Of a stretch of 64,000 bases of DNA, positions 25,673 to 34,082 are shown piece after piece. Position 1 is the stretch's first letter. Each line of letters begins with the position of its first letter. The translations under genes and the position numbers were made by a program. Source of the stretch: UBA6624 sp964507645. Lineage in GTDB: Bacteria > UBP7 > UBA6624. The stretch lies in NCBI GenBank assembly GCA_964507645.1, contig CAZDPU010000001.1, positions 1 to 64,000 of the forward strand. The letters run 5' to 3'. The notes beneath the pieces are model-generated. The model did not search any database, was not told the DNA's origin, and saw only the letters and a program-made list of their open reading frames with translations.

Positions 25673-27151
25673 TTATTTATATACCTTGAATTTTCCAGCT
25701 TTCAATTTTGTCCAGTATTCAGATAAGGCTTCCTTGACCTTTGGCGCTAGTATTATTCCACCAATTATGTTTGGAAAGGCCATTGAGAGTATCATGAGAT
25801 CTGAAAAATCAAGAACATTTCCTAGTTTCATAACTGTTCCCAATACAACAAAAGCAAGGAACATTACCCTATAGGCCAATATTATTTGTTTACCTCTTCC
25901 AAACAGGTATGCCCAAGCTTTTTCTCCGTAATAGCTCCAGCTTATCATGGTTGAGTATGCGAAGAAGAAAATGCATATTGAAAGAATGGCTGGGAACCAT
26001 GAGAATGTTGATTCAAATGCTTTTTGCGTCATGGCGACACCTTCTAAGCCTGGTGCGTTATAAACACCGCTGACTATAAGTATCAATGCTGTCATGGTGC
26101 ATATAACAACAGTGTCAATGAATGGACCAATCATCCCAACTATACCTTCTCTAACAGGCTGGTCAGTTTTTGCTGCCGAGTGTGCAATTGCGGCAGAACC
26201 TATTCCAGCTTCATTTGAAAAAACGGCTCTCCTTATTCCTTGAACCATTACACCAATTATGCCACCGTATGCTGCATCAGGGCTGAATGCTTGTGTAAAT
26301 ATAAGATTTAAAGCGGGAATAACTTGATCGCCATTTTTAAGCAAGACGATAATTCCGGCAAAAAGGTACAAGCCACACATGAAGGGGATAATCTTTTCAG
26401 TTACTCGTCCAATTCTTTTTATCCCCCCTATGATTACCAAGCCAACAAGAAATGCCATAAAGAAACCAAATCCCCATGATGCTGCTTCAGAATCAGCAAG
26501 GGATGGAACTATTCCGCTTATTGCTTCAAATGTTTGGTTTGCCTGAAACATGTTTCCTCCACCCAAAGATCCCCCTATGCAGAAAACCGCGAATACAACA
26601 GCAAGAATCTTTCCAAGAGTTTCAAGGCCCCTTTCCTTTAGGCCTAAAGAAAGATAATACATAGGCCCTCCATGAACTGTGCCATCTTTGTCTACCTTTC
26701 TGTAGAACTGTGCCAATGTGCACTCATGAAATTTGCTTGTCATTCCAAACAAGCCTAAGATTATCATCCAAAAAACTGCCCCAGGACCTCCAACACCTAC
26801 AGCAACTGCAACACCTGCTATATTTCCAAGTCCAACTGTTGCAGATAGCGCACTAGTTAGTGCTTGAAAATGGGAAATTTCTCCTGGATGTTTAGGGTCG
26901 TCATATTTTCCCGCAATGACGGCTAAGGAATGTTTAAAACCTTTTAAGTTAATCCACTTGTGATAAAAGGTAAAAAATATTGCGCCTAGCATTAATACCC
27001 AAATAATTACAGGTATGTTTGCAACTGGATAAAATAGAAATTCTGCCATTTTTCCAACAATACCACCAAAAGATTCATCTATTCTTTCAGATAAACTTTG
27101 TTCTTCAAATAGTAGATTTAAATTTGCATAACTCCAAGCTAAATTATTCAT
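25673..27151 (-). CDS. Alanine/glycine:cation symporter (AGCS family)
   Basis: 492 residues with about ten or eleven membrane helices. AGCS hallmarks: SALSATVGLGNIAGVAVAV near residue 90, FSNEAGIGSAAIAHSAAK in the middle, and the GGIKRIGRVTEKIIPFMC segment. Imports alanine or glycine with sodium or protons. A GGGGG Shine-Dalgarno precedes the ATG. Its stop codon is followed without spacing by the polA TTG. The start is 51 bp from the divergent tRNA-Leu. Confidence 0.93.
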   Translation of the reverse strand: MNNLAWSYANLNLLFEEQSLSERIDESFGGIVGKMAEFLFYPVANIPVIIWVLMLGAIFFTFYHKWINLKGFKHSLAVIAGKYDDPKHPGEISHFQALTSALSATVGLGNIAGVAVAVGVGGPGAVFWMIILGLFGMTSKFHECTLAQFYRKVDKDGTVHGGPMYYLSLGLKERGLETLGKILAVVFAVFCIGGSLGGGNMFQANQTFEAISGIVPSLADSEAASWGFGFFMAFLVGLVIIGGIKRIGRVTEKIIPFMCGLYLFAGIIVLLKNGDQVIPALNLIFTQAFSPDAAYGGIIGVMVQGIRRAVFSNEAGIGSAAIAHSAAKTDQPVREGIVGMIGPFIDTVVICTMTALILIVSGVYNAPGLEGVAMTQKAFESTFSWFPAILSICIFFFAYSTMISWSYYGEKAWAYLFGRGKQIILAYRVMFLAFVVLGTVMKLGNVLDFSDLMILSMAFPNIIGGIILAPKVKEALSEYWTKLKAGKFKVYK

Positions 27152-27202
27152 AATACCCCCATTAATTCAAAATAAAAAATATGATAGGCTAAGTATACAA
27201 CG

Positions 27203-27285
27203 GCCGGAGTGGCGGAATGGTAGACGCGCTTGCCTCAAAAGCAAGTGTCCAATAGGGCGTGAGGGTTCGAGTCCCTCCTCCGGCA
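27203..27285 (+). tRNA. tRNA-Leu (anticodon CAA)
   Basis: An 83-base class II tRNA with acceptor GCCGGAG/CTCCGGC fully paired, anticodon arm CTTGC-CTCAAAA-GCAAG giving CAA, a long variable arm (TGTCCAATAGGGCGT), T arm GAGGG-TTCGAGT-CCCTC and discriminator A, the leucine identity base. CCA is not encoded. The base after the 3' end is the stop codon of the convergent biotin carrier gene. A TATGAT -10-like sequence lies about 24 bp upstream. Confidence 0.97.
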
Positions 27286-27783
27286 TTAGTTTTCAAGGAT
27301 CATTAAAACCTGATCGCCTGAAACTCTTTCCCCTTCAACGACAAGGATTTCTTTGATTTTCCCTTTTGTGGTTGATGCAATTTCATTCTCCATTTTCATT
27401 GCTTGAAGGGTGCACAAAACATCTCCTTCTTTGACTTTTTTATTTTCATTTGTATTTATCGAAGATATTATTCCAGGAATAGGGCTTCTTACCTCGATGA
27501 GCCCTGCAGAACCGTCATCTTTTGCTCTTGTCAAAAATGAGTAACTCGTTTCTCTTTCAAGCTTAAATTTTGTTCCATCTAGAAGTAAATTAATTCTGAT
27601 TCCGTCTCTAGAATAATTCACTGGAAATCTTCTTTCTCCAATGATTATCCCAACAACACCCTGCTCCCTTCTTATTATCTCAAAGGGTATTTTTTCCTCT
27701 CCATTCAAAATTGCGGTATTTGTTCCAAAGTCCACAGAAACATCATGAACTTTTCCTTTAGAGTCTCTGATTTTTAGTTCCAA
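27286..27783 (-). CDS. Biotin carboxyl carrier subunit of acyl-CoA carboxylase
   Basis: 165 residues. The C-terminal half is a biotinyl domain with the target lysine in LQAMKMENEI; the N-terminal 80 residues form a beta-rich linker like the BT domain of propionyl-CoA carboxylase alpha subunits. The gene starts 10 bp inside the end of the biotin carboxylase gene, so a normally single alpha chain appears here as two proteins. With the carboxylase and the carboxyltransferase at 29755 it should carboxylate propionyl-CoA (or acetyl-CoA). Confidence 0.92.
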   Translation of the reverse strand: MELKIRDSKGKVHDVSVDFGTNTAILNGEEKIPFEIIRREQGVVGIIIGERRFPVNYSRDGIRINLLLDGTKFKLERETSYSFLTRAKDDGSAGLIEVRSPIPGIISSINTNENKKVKEGDVLCTLQAMKMENEIASTTKGKIKEILVVEGERVSGDQVLMILEN

Positions 27784-29327
27784 CTTTCTTCTACGTCCTC
27801 GTTTCGATTTGAATTCCAGTCATTTTGATCTTCTGAATCCTGTTCTACATTTGGGTGGTTTTCCTCATCAGCTAACAATATAGCTCCAGCTAAGATAGAT
27901 TCTTTATCTTCCTGTTCACTCGGTTCAGTTAACCTGCTTCCTTGATGTTCAACAAATCTTGTCCATATTTTTCCATTTCTAAAACTTTTATGAGCCAAAA
28001 GTCTTCTATGAAATGGTGCTGTCGTGGTAAAGCCTCTTACTACCATTTCCCTGAGTGCCCGTTCCATTCTCGTTATTGCTTCTCTCCTTGTTCTTCCATA
28101 AGAGATAACTTTTGCTATAAGAGAGTCATATATTGAAGGAACTGTATACCCTGGACACAAGTGTGTATCTACCCTTATGCCCGGACCTGCAGGAAGTATT
28201 AATTCTTCAACTGTTCCTGGAGTGGGTGCAAATCCAAATCTTGGATCTTCTGCATTTATCCTGCATTCAATAGCATGGCCACTTCTTCTTACCTGCCTTT
28301 GAGAAAAAGGTATTCTCTCTTTTCCAGCTATTCTTATGCCAGCTCTTATTATGTCAATTCCGGTTATTTTTTCAGTTACAGGGTGTTCAACTTGAACACG
28401 TGTATTTACTTCTATAAAGTAAAAGTTTTTACCGTCAACAAGAAACTCAACGGTGCATACTCCATGGTATTTTGCTGCTTTTGTTAAGGCTTTTGAGGAA
28501 TCAATCATTCTCTTTCTCATAAGAGTCGAAACCGTAAGAGAGGGAGCTTCTTCAAGCAATTTTTGATGTCTCCTTTGTATTGAGCATTCTCTTTCGTATA
28601 GATGGATGAATCTTCCATGAGAATCTCTCATCGCCTGTATTTCTATGTGTCTTGGTTTTGACAAATATCTTTCTATAAAGCAGGAACCATCTCCAAAGGC
28701 AAGTTCAGCTTCAGATTGTGCAGATTCAAAAGCATCCTTTAGATCTTTTAAGTTTTCTACAACCCTCATGCCTCTGCCTCCACCACCAGCAGCAGCTTTT
28801 ATAAGTACGGGAAATCCAATTTTCCTAGATACCTTTATGGCTGTTTTCACATCATTAACAACACCTTCTGATCCTGGAATTGTTGGTATTTTTAACTCTT
28901 TAGCTTTCTTTCTACCCCAAACTTTATCACCTAATTTTTCCATTGCTTCAGAGTTTGGACCTATGAAAATGATATCTTCCTCTTCACATCTTTTTGCAAA
29001 TTTAGCATTTTCTGACAAGAATCCGTATCCTGGATGTATGGCTTCAACATTTGATTTTTTGGCAGCATCAATTATTTTTTCAATATCTAGATACGTTTCA
29101 GCTGCTGAGCCAGGGCCAAGATTAAAAACGCTATCTGCAACTCTTGAGGGAAGGGAATCTATATCTATTTCACTTGAGGCAATTACGCATCTTATCCCTA
29201 GCTCCCATCCTGCTCTTATTATGCGAAGTGCAATTTCTCCCCTGTTCGCAATCAACATGCTTTTAATCTTGCTTTTTTTAGCAGTTCTTTTTCTTGGGGT
29301 GATTCTTCTAAAAGCCATTGAAAACAT
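27774..29327 (-). CDS. Biotin carboxylase subunit of acyl-CoA (propionyl-CoA) carboxylase
   Basis: 517 residues. ATP-grasp biotin carboxylase: IANRGEIALRI, the glycine loop AAAGGGGRGMR, RDSHGRFIHLYERECSIQRR with QKLLEEAPS, and FIEVNTRVQVEHPVTE. The first 20 residues are very basic and the last 40 are acidic and low in complexity, both additions to the core. Uses ATP and bicarbonate to carboxylate biotin on the carrier protein downstream. Divergent from the epimerase gene with 44 bp between starts, making a two-way propionyl-CoA module. Confidence 0.94.
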   Translation of the reverse strand: MFSMAFRRITPRKRTAKKSKIKSMLIANRGEIALRIIRAGWELGIRCVIASSEIDIDSLPSRVADSVFNLGPGSAAETYLDIEKIIDAAKKSNVEAIHPGYGFLSENAKFAKRCEEEDIIFIGPNSEAMEKLGDKVWGRKKAKELKIPTIPGSEGVVNDVKTAIKVSRKIGFPVLIKAAAGGGGRGMRVVENLKDLKDAFESAQSEAELAFGDGSCFIERYLSKPRHIEIQAMRDSHGRFIHLYERECSIQRRHQKLLEEAPSLTVSTLMRKRMIDSSKALTKAAKYHGVCTVEFLVDGKNFYFIEVNTRVQVEHPVTEKITGIDIIRAGIRIAGKERIPFSQRQVRRSGHAIECRINAEDPRFGFAPTPGTVEELILPAGPGIRVDTHLCPGYTVPSIYDSLIAKVISYGRTRREAITRMERALREMVVRGFTTTAPFHRRLLAHKSFRNGKIWTRFVEHQGSRLTEPSEQEDKESILAGAILLADEENHPNVEQDSEDQNDWNSNRNEDVEESWN

Positions 29328-29355
29328 TCTAACTCTAAGAAAATGTTTATAAAGT

Positions 29356-29363
29356 TATAGAAT
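29356..29363 (+). promoter_or_regulatory. -10-like box TATAGAAT before the epimerase gene
   Basis: TATAGAAT lies 8 bp before the ATG at 29372. If used as a -10, transcription would begin at or within two bases of the start codon, giving a leaderless mRNA. The same octamer occurs upstream of sufC and, on the minus strand at 57022-57029, upstream of the FBP aldolase/phosphatase gene; a related TAGAAT precedes the tRNA-fMet gene. Confidence 0.45.
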
Positions 29364-29371
29364 TTTGAATT

Positions 29372-29758
29372 ATGAAAATTGCCCATTTAGGCATCGTTGT
29401 AAAGAGTCTTGACAAATCCTTGCCTTTGTGGCTAGGAGTTCTCAAAGGGGACCTTTCTTACAGAAAGAAATACAAGAGGGAGAATGTCGAGATAGCTATG
29501 TTGAAAATTGGGAAATTGAATATTGAATTACTTGAACCTGTTGGGGAAGGAACATTAAAAAAGTTTTTACTTAAGAGGGGGGAAGGTTTTCATCATATTG
29601 CTTTTAAAGTTGAAAATTTAGATGAAATGGAAAAAAAATTCAACTCAATAGGAATTGAAACAATAGAATCTTCAAGACAGGATGGTGTTGGCGGAGGAGG
29701 GGCATTATTTTTTAACCCCAAATTCACAATGGGGATATTGATGGAAATAATAAAATGA
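29372..29758 (+). CDS. mce: Methylmalonyl-CoA epimerase
   Basis: 128 residues, vicinal oxygen chelate fold. The N-terminal KIAHLGIVVKSLDKSLP carries the first metal His; GFHHIAFKVENLDE carries the second; the C-terminal ILMEIIK supplies the Glu. NIELLEPVGEG is also typical. Interconverts (S)- and (R)-methylmalonyl-CoA between the carboxylase and methylmalonyl-CoA mutase. The mutase is not in the window. The stop overlaps the carboxyltransferase start by 4 bp. Confidence 0.95.
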   Translation: MKIAHLGIVVKSLDKSLPLWLGVLKGDLSYRKKYKRENVEIAMLKIGKLNIELLEPVGEGTLKKFLLKRGEGFHHIAFKVENLDEMEKKFNSIGIETIESSRQDGVGGGGALFFNPKFTMGILMEIIK

Positions 29759-31299
29759 AAAAAAGAATTGAAAAACTAAGAGGTCTAATTGCAAAAGCGA
29801 AGCTTGGTGGCGGAAAAGAAGCAATTGAAAAACAGCATAAAAAAGGGAAGTTGACCGCCAGAGAAAGGCTTGAGGTTTTGCTTGATGACGGATCTTTTAG
29901 AGAATTGGGAATTTTCATAAAATCTTCTCCTTTACCTATAGGGGAAAAGAAAGAATTCCTAGGGGATGGTTTGGTGGCTGGATTCGGAAAGATAAATGGC
30001 AGGAGGGTTCTTGTCTATAGTCAAGATTTCACAGTCATGGGAGGGTCCTTGGGTGAAAGACATGCTGAAAAGATAGTCAAAATCATTCAAACTGGAAGAA
30101 AAGTTGGCGTTCCTGTTATTGCAATACAGGATTCTGGTGGGGCGAGAATACAGGAAGGGGTTGTCTCCCTGGCTGGTTATGCAAGCATTTTTAGAGAAAA
30201 CACTCTTTCAAGTGGTGTTGTTCCTCAAATTGCTTGCATTTTGGGGCCGTGTGCTGGAGGTGCAGTTTATTCTCCTGGCCTTATGGATTTTGTTTTTATG
30301 ACAAAAGGTACCAGTCATATGTTTTTAACTGGACCAGATGTAATAAAGACTGTTTTGCATGAAGACGTTACTTTTGAGGATCTTGGAGGAGCTTCTGTGC
30401 ATACTCAAAAGAGTGGTGTTTCTCATTTTGTTTCAGAAAATGAAGTTGAATGTTTGAAATCCGTAAGAGATTTATTAGATTACATTCCTGCCAACAATAA
30501 AGTTTCTCAATTGAAAAAAGAGTCAGATTCTCACAATGTTCAAAGAAGAGAAGGGAAGTTAAGAGAGATAATTCCTGACAGTTCAGACAAGCCTTACGAC
30601 ATGAAGGAGATTCTTGATTTGGTTCTGGATGGTGATTCATTTTTTGAAATCCAGTCTTCCTGGGCTAAGAATATAGTTATCGGTTTTGGAAGGCTTGATG
30701 GAAATGTTGTTGGAATAATTGCAAATCAGCCTAATGTTTTAGCGGGATGCCTTGACTCGGATTCTTGCAACAAGGCAGCTAGATTTATTAGATTTTGTGA
30801 TGCTTTTAACATTCCGATTGTTTCCTTTGTCGATGTTCCTGGATTTCTCCCAGGAAAAGACCAGGAGCATAGAGGTATCATTAGGCATGGAGCAAAACTA
30901 CTACATGCTTACTCTGAATCAACCGTACCTCTTTTGACAGTTGTCACAAGGAAAGCCTATGGAGGTGCTTATTGCGTTATGGCACCAAAACAACTAGGTG
31001 CCGATTTGAATCTTGCTTGGCCTTCGGCTGAATTTGCTGTTATGGGTGCTGAGGGTGCGATAAATATCATTTTTAGAAAAGACATAAGCGAAGCAAAGGA
31101 TAAAGGCAAAAAGAGAGAAGATCTGATTTTAAATTACGAGACAAATATAGCAACTCCCTATATTGCTGCTGAAAGAGGGTATGTTGACGAGGTTATTGAT
31201 CCAATAGACACGAGACCTAAGTTAATTGAAGGCTTGAGATTTTATAAATCTAAAAGAGAGAATCTTCCTTCTAGAAAGCATGGGAATATACCACTCTGA
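29755..31299 (+). CDS. pccB: Acyl-CoA (propionyl-CoA) carboxylase carboxyltransferase subunit
   Basis: 514 residues, the length of PccB. Two crotonase-like halves: GGARIQEGVVSLAGYASIF and GPCAGGAVYSPGLMDFVFM in the first, FVDVPGFLPGKDQEHRGIIRHGAKLL and ITRK-type VVTRKAYGGAYCVM in the second, the two oxyanion-hole regions. Coupled to the epimerase, which makes propionyl-CoA the most likely substrate. Its TGA overlaps the apparent CTG start of the lytic transglycosylase. Confidence 0.94.
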   Translation: MKKRIEKLRGLIAKAKLGGGKEAIEKQHKKGKLTARERLEVLLDDGSFRELGIFIKSSPLPIGEKKEFLGDGLVAGFGKINGRRVLVYSQDFTVMGGSLGERHAEKIVKIIQTGRKVGVPVIAIQDSGGARIQEGVVSLAGYASIFRENTLSSGVVPQIACILGPCAGGAVYSPGLMDFVFMTKGTSHMFLTGPDVIKTVLHEDVTFEDLGGASVHTQKSGVSHFVSENEVECLKSVRDLLDYIPANNKVSQLKKESDSHNVQRREGKLREIIPDSSDKPYDMKEILDLVLDGDSFFEIQSSWAKNIVIGFGRLDGNVVGIIANQPNVLAGCLDSDSCNKAARFIRFCDAFNIPIVSFVDVPGFLPGKDQEHRGIIRHGAKLLHAYSESTVPLLTVVTRKAYGGAYCVMAPKQLGADLNLAWPSAEFAVMGAEGAINIIFRKDISEAKDKGKKREDLILNYETNIATPYIAAERGYVDEVIDPIDTRPKLIEGLRFYKSKRENLPSRKHGNIPL

Positions 31300-33251
31300 A
31301 AAATAAATTAACTTTATTAATATTCTTAGTTTCTTTTTCTTTTTTCACTATTTTTTCTCAAGAGGATTTTCAAAATTCTTGGATCGAAAAGAATCTTGTA
31401 AATTTTTCTGAATTAAAACCAGGCAAGAAAAGCATTTTTCCAAATGTTTTACATGACGATCTTTCTTCTTTCTATATCGATCAAATGATCAAGAAAGGAG
31501 AGATAGATGAGGCAAAAAGACATTTTCTTTTGTGGTATGACTCATGCGAATCTTCTTGTTCTGATTTTGCAAACTTTGTTGTTGGTTTTTTAAAACTCGA
31601 TATTTTTAACTTTGAGAAAGCTAAGATTTATCTTGACGACATTTCTTCAGGTTTGAATTATGAAAATAAATCCCAAGTTATGCTTAGGTTTTTTTTAGAA
31701 AAGAAGGCTTCAGGTGAAGATTTTTTAATGAGGGAAATCGAACTTTATTATCAAGGACTAAACTCCATGGCATCTATCGAAGTAAGAAAAGGATGGTCTG
31801 ATTTAATGATATTTTTACTTAGCAAGAATATCGAAAATGAAAGAAGGGATATTGAAAAGGTTTTTAATTTTATTAAATCTTGGAATATTGATTTTGATCA
31901 TGAAAGACTTGGGAACCTTTCTCCTCATTCTGATTTAAAAAAATTCATTTTATCTTGGGGAAATTACAAATCATCAAAACCCAAAGATGCAAAAAGAATT
32001 TTGAAAGAATGGGAGGAAGAAGGCGTGGCCAATTACCACTTTCTTGATTATCACAGTCTTAATTCAAGAGTTTCCTCTTCCCTAGGGCAGATCCAAGAGG
32101 CTCTTGATTCTCTTGAAAAAATGGCTATTAATGGTGGTGGGGAGGATGGAATATATAGAAAGGCCGGTTATCTTTTTTATTTAAACATGTTTGATGATTC
32201 TGAAAGGGAATATAAAAGATATTTGAGAAGATACCCTGAGGGCGGAAGGGCGGATTTATGTAAATATCATTTGTTCAGACTTAATGCTGTCGAAAATCCC
32301 GATATAGCACTTTCTTATATTTCAGATATTAATGATCCTGATCTTGAGCCAAATAAACTTTATTGGCAATATAGGCTTGGGGGACACAGTGAAAAAAGAG
32401 AAATTCTTTTAAAGAAATACCCTTTTTCTTTTTTCAGTTTATATGTTTTTGAAACAGAAGGTTACCCTGATAAAGATTGGTGGAAGTTGATTTTTGATGA
32501 TTCAGGAAATTTTCAATTCAAGGAGGATGCATTGACTTTTTACGAGAATTTAATTCCGGAAACAATTCTGAAGGAAGCCAGATTCAAGTACTTAAATGGA
32601 GAAAAAAACTATAGTAATATTTTGAGAATATCATCTCTTCTCATGAAATTGGAAAGAGGAATTGAATCAAGGCTTTATGCTGGTTTTTTATTGGATGCTA
32701 TAGTGGAAGGAGGATTGTCAGAACAGGCTATCATGAAAATACTTTCAAATTTTTGGCCAACTCCATATGATGAAATATTTAGTGGTTTTAATTCAGGAAC
32801 AAATGAAGATAGGTTGTTGATGTATTCTTTGGCTCATAGAGAAAGTGCCTTTCAGCCAAATGCTGTATCCTCAGCAGGAGCTGTTGGATTGACACAGGTT
32901 ATGCCTTCTACTGCTTCAAGTGTGCTTGATGATTTTCATATGGATGTTCCATATGATGAAATTCATGATCTTTTAAAGAATCCTGAACTCAATTTTTTAG
33001 TTGGTTCGACTTATTTAAATAGAATGCTGGAAAAATATGATGATGATATTGTTGCTGCATTGTTTGCTTATAACGCAGGATCTTCAAGGGTTGATCCATG
33101 GCTTGAGCGCATTCAGGAAAATGATTATGAAAACCTTATGGACCCTTTGAGGATATTAGAGATACCATTATCAGAGTCAAGGATATACGCAAGGTCAATC
33201 TTGACAAATCTATTCATGTATCAAAGATTGGATGATTATGCCTTAGAGTAG
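31296..33251 (+). CDS. slt: Soluble lytic murein transglycosylase (Slt family), apparent CTG start
   Basis: 651 residues if started at CTG 31296. The only ATG-started version (31485) removes the signal peptide; the upstream frame is open back to a TAG at 31272 and reads (M)KNKLTLLIFLVSFSFFTIFS, a textbook signal peptide, with no ATG, GTG or TTG before it. The CTGA overlaps the pccB stop. Residues 60-480 are helical repeats as in the Slt70 superhelix; the C-terminal GH23 domain has the catalytic Glu (about 515) in HRESAFQPNAVS, then GAVGLTQVMPSTA and AYNAG. Cleaves periplasmic peptidoglycan. Confidence 0.9.
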   Translation: MKNKLTLLIFLVSFSFFTIFSQEDFQNSWIEKNLVNFSELKPGKKSIFPNVLHDDLSSFYIDQMIKKGEIDEAKRHFLLWYDSCESSCSDFANFVVGFLKLDIFNFEKAKIYLDDISSGLNYENKSQVMLRFFLEKKASGEDFLMREIELYYQGLNSMASIEVRKGWSDLMIFLLSKNIENERRDIEKVFNFIKSWNIDFDHERLGNLSPHSDLKKFILSWGNYKSSKPKDAKRILKEWEEEGVANYHFLDYHSLNSRVSSSLGQIQEALDSLEKMAINGGGEDGIYRKAGYLFYLNMFDDSEREYKRYLRRYPEGGRADLCKYHLFRLNAVENPDIALSYISDINDPDLEPNKLYWQYRLGGHSEKREILLKKYPFSFFSLYVFETEGYPDKDWWKLIFDDSGNFQFKEDALTFYENLIPETILKEARFKYLNGEKNYSNILRISSLLMKLERGIESRLYAGFLLDAIVEGGLSEQAIMKILSNFWPTPYDEIFSGFNSGTNEDRLLMYSLAHRESAFQPNAVSSAGAVGLTQVMPSTASSVLDDFHMDVPYDEIHDLLKNPELNFLVGSTYLNRMLEKYDDDIVAALFAYNAGSSRVDPWLERIQENDYENLMDPLRILEIPLSESRIYARSILTNLFMYQRLDDYALE

Positions 33252-33266
33252 CAGTTTATTAACAAG

Positions 33267-34082
33267 ATGTCAAAAAGAAAAACAGAGAAGTTTATCAAAT
33301 TTTGGAAACAGCCAATTGAGGATGAAATGATGTATCGTGTTGATTCGCTTGATGGTCCTGAAATTTTAAAAAAAGCGGTTTCCTACGCACTTTTCAGTGG
33401 TGGAAAAAGAGTTCGACCTTTGTTTTATTTGGCAGTTCTTCAAAGCATTGAAGGTTCGAATTTGACATGGGACGAAAGATTGAATCATGGGTCTTTACCA
33501 AGAGCATGCTCTTTTGAATTTTTTCATGCTTTTACGCTGGTCCAAGATGATTTGCCATGTATGGATAATGATGCATTGCGAAGGGGAAAGCCGTCACTGT
33601 GGAAGAAATTCGGAGAATCTACTGCTTTGCTCGCAAGTAATGTTTTATTGGGCATGTCTTATGGCTCAGCAACTAAAAATTTTGCTATTACAGAAATGTT
33701 AATGCCAGACAGTATCATTGGAGGTCAGGCATTTGATTTAGGTCTTGAAGAAGGTGTTGTCCAAGAAGAGATTAACTACATGAAAACAGCACATTTTTTT
33801 GAAAAAATAGTACGTACGGCAATATTTGATTTTCAGAATGCAGATTGGAGTGAATCGGAGCTTAAACAGGATCCCAAAGACTTAGTGAAATTTGCTGGAA
33901 GATTTGGTGCTTATTTTCAGCATAGGGATGATTTTTTTGATTCTAAAAACGAGACTAAAAAAAACGAATCGAGAAAAAAGATGAAAGAAGCAATGGAAAA
34001 TCAAGATAGATTGTTGAAAAAGATGGGCTTAGATGGTTCTGTTTTAGGGGGGTTTGCCTCTTGGCTAATAGACAAGGAATAG
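33267..34082 (+). CDS. ispA: Short-chain polyprenyl (geranyl/farnesyl) diphosphate synthase
   Basis: 271 residues. The first aspartate-rich motif DDLPCMD is at 94-100, the second is the DDFFD in FQHRDDFFD (221-225), and GGKRVRP at 45-51 binds IPP. The spacing in the first motif (DDx4D) is that of bacterial FPP/GPP synthases. Condenses IPP and DMAPP from the MEP pathway, to which IspH in this window belongs. The 3' end overlaps the dapF homologue by 22 bp. Confidence 0.92.
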   Translation: MSKRKTEKFIKFWKQPIEDEMMYRVDSLDGPEILKKAVSYALFSGGKRVRPLFYLAVLQSIEGSNLTWDERLNHGSLPRACSFEFFHAFTLVQDDLPCMDNDALRRGKPSLWKKFGESTALLASNVLLGMSYGSATKNFAITEMLMPDSIIGGQAFDLGLEEGVVQEEINYMKTAHFFEKIVRTAIFDFQNADWSESELKQDPKDLVKFAGRFGAYFQHRDDFFDSKNETKKNESRKKMKEAMENQDRLLKKMGLDGSVLGGFASWLIDKE

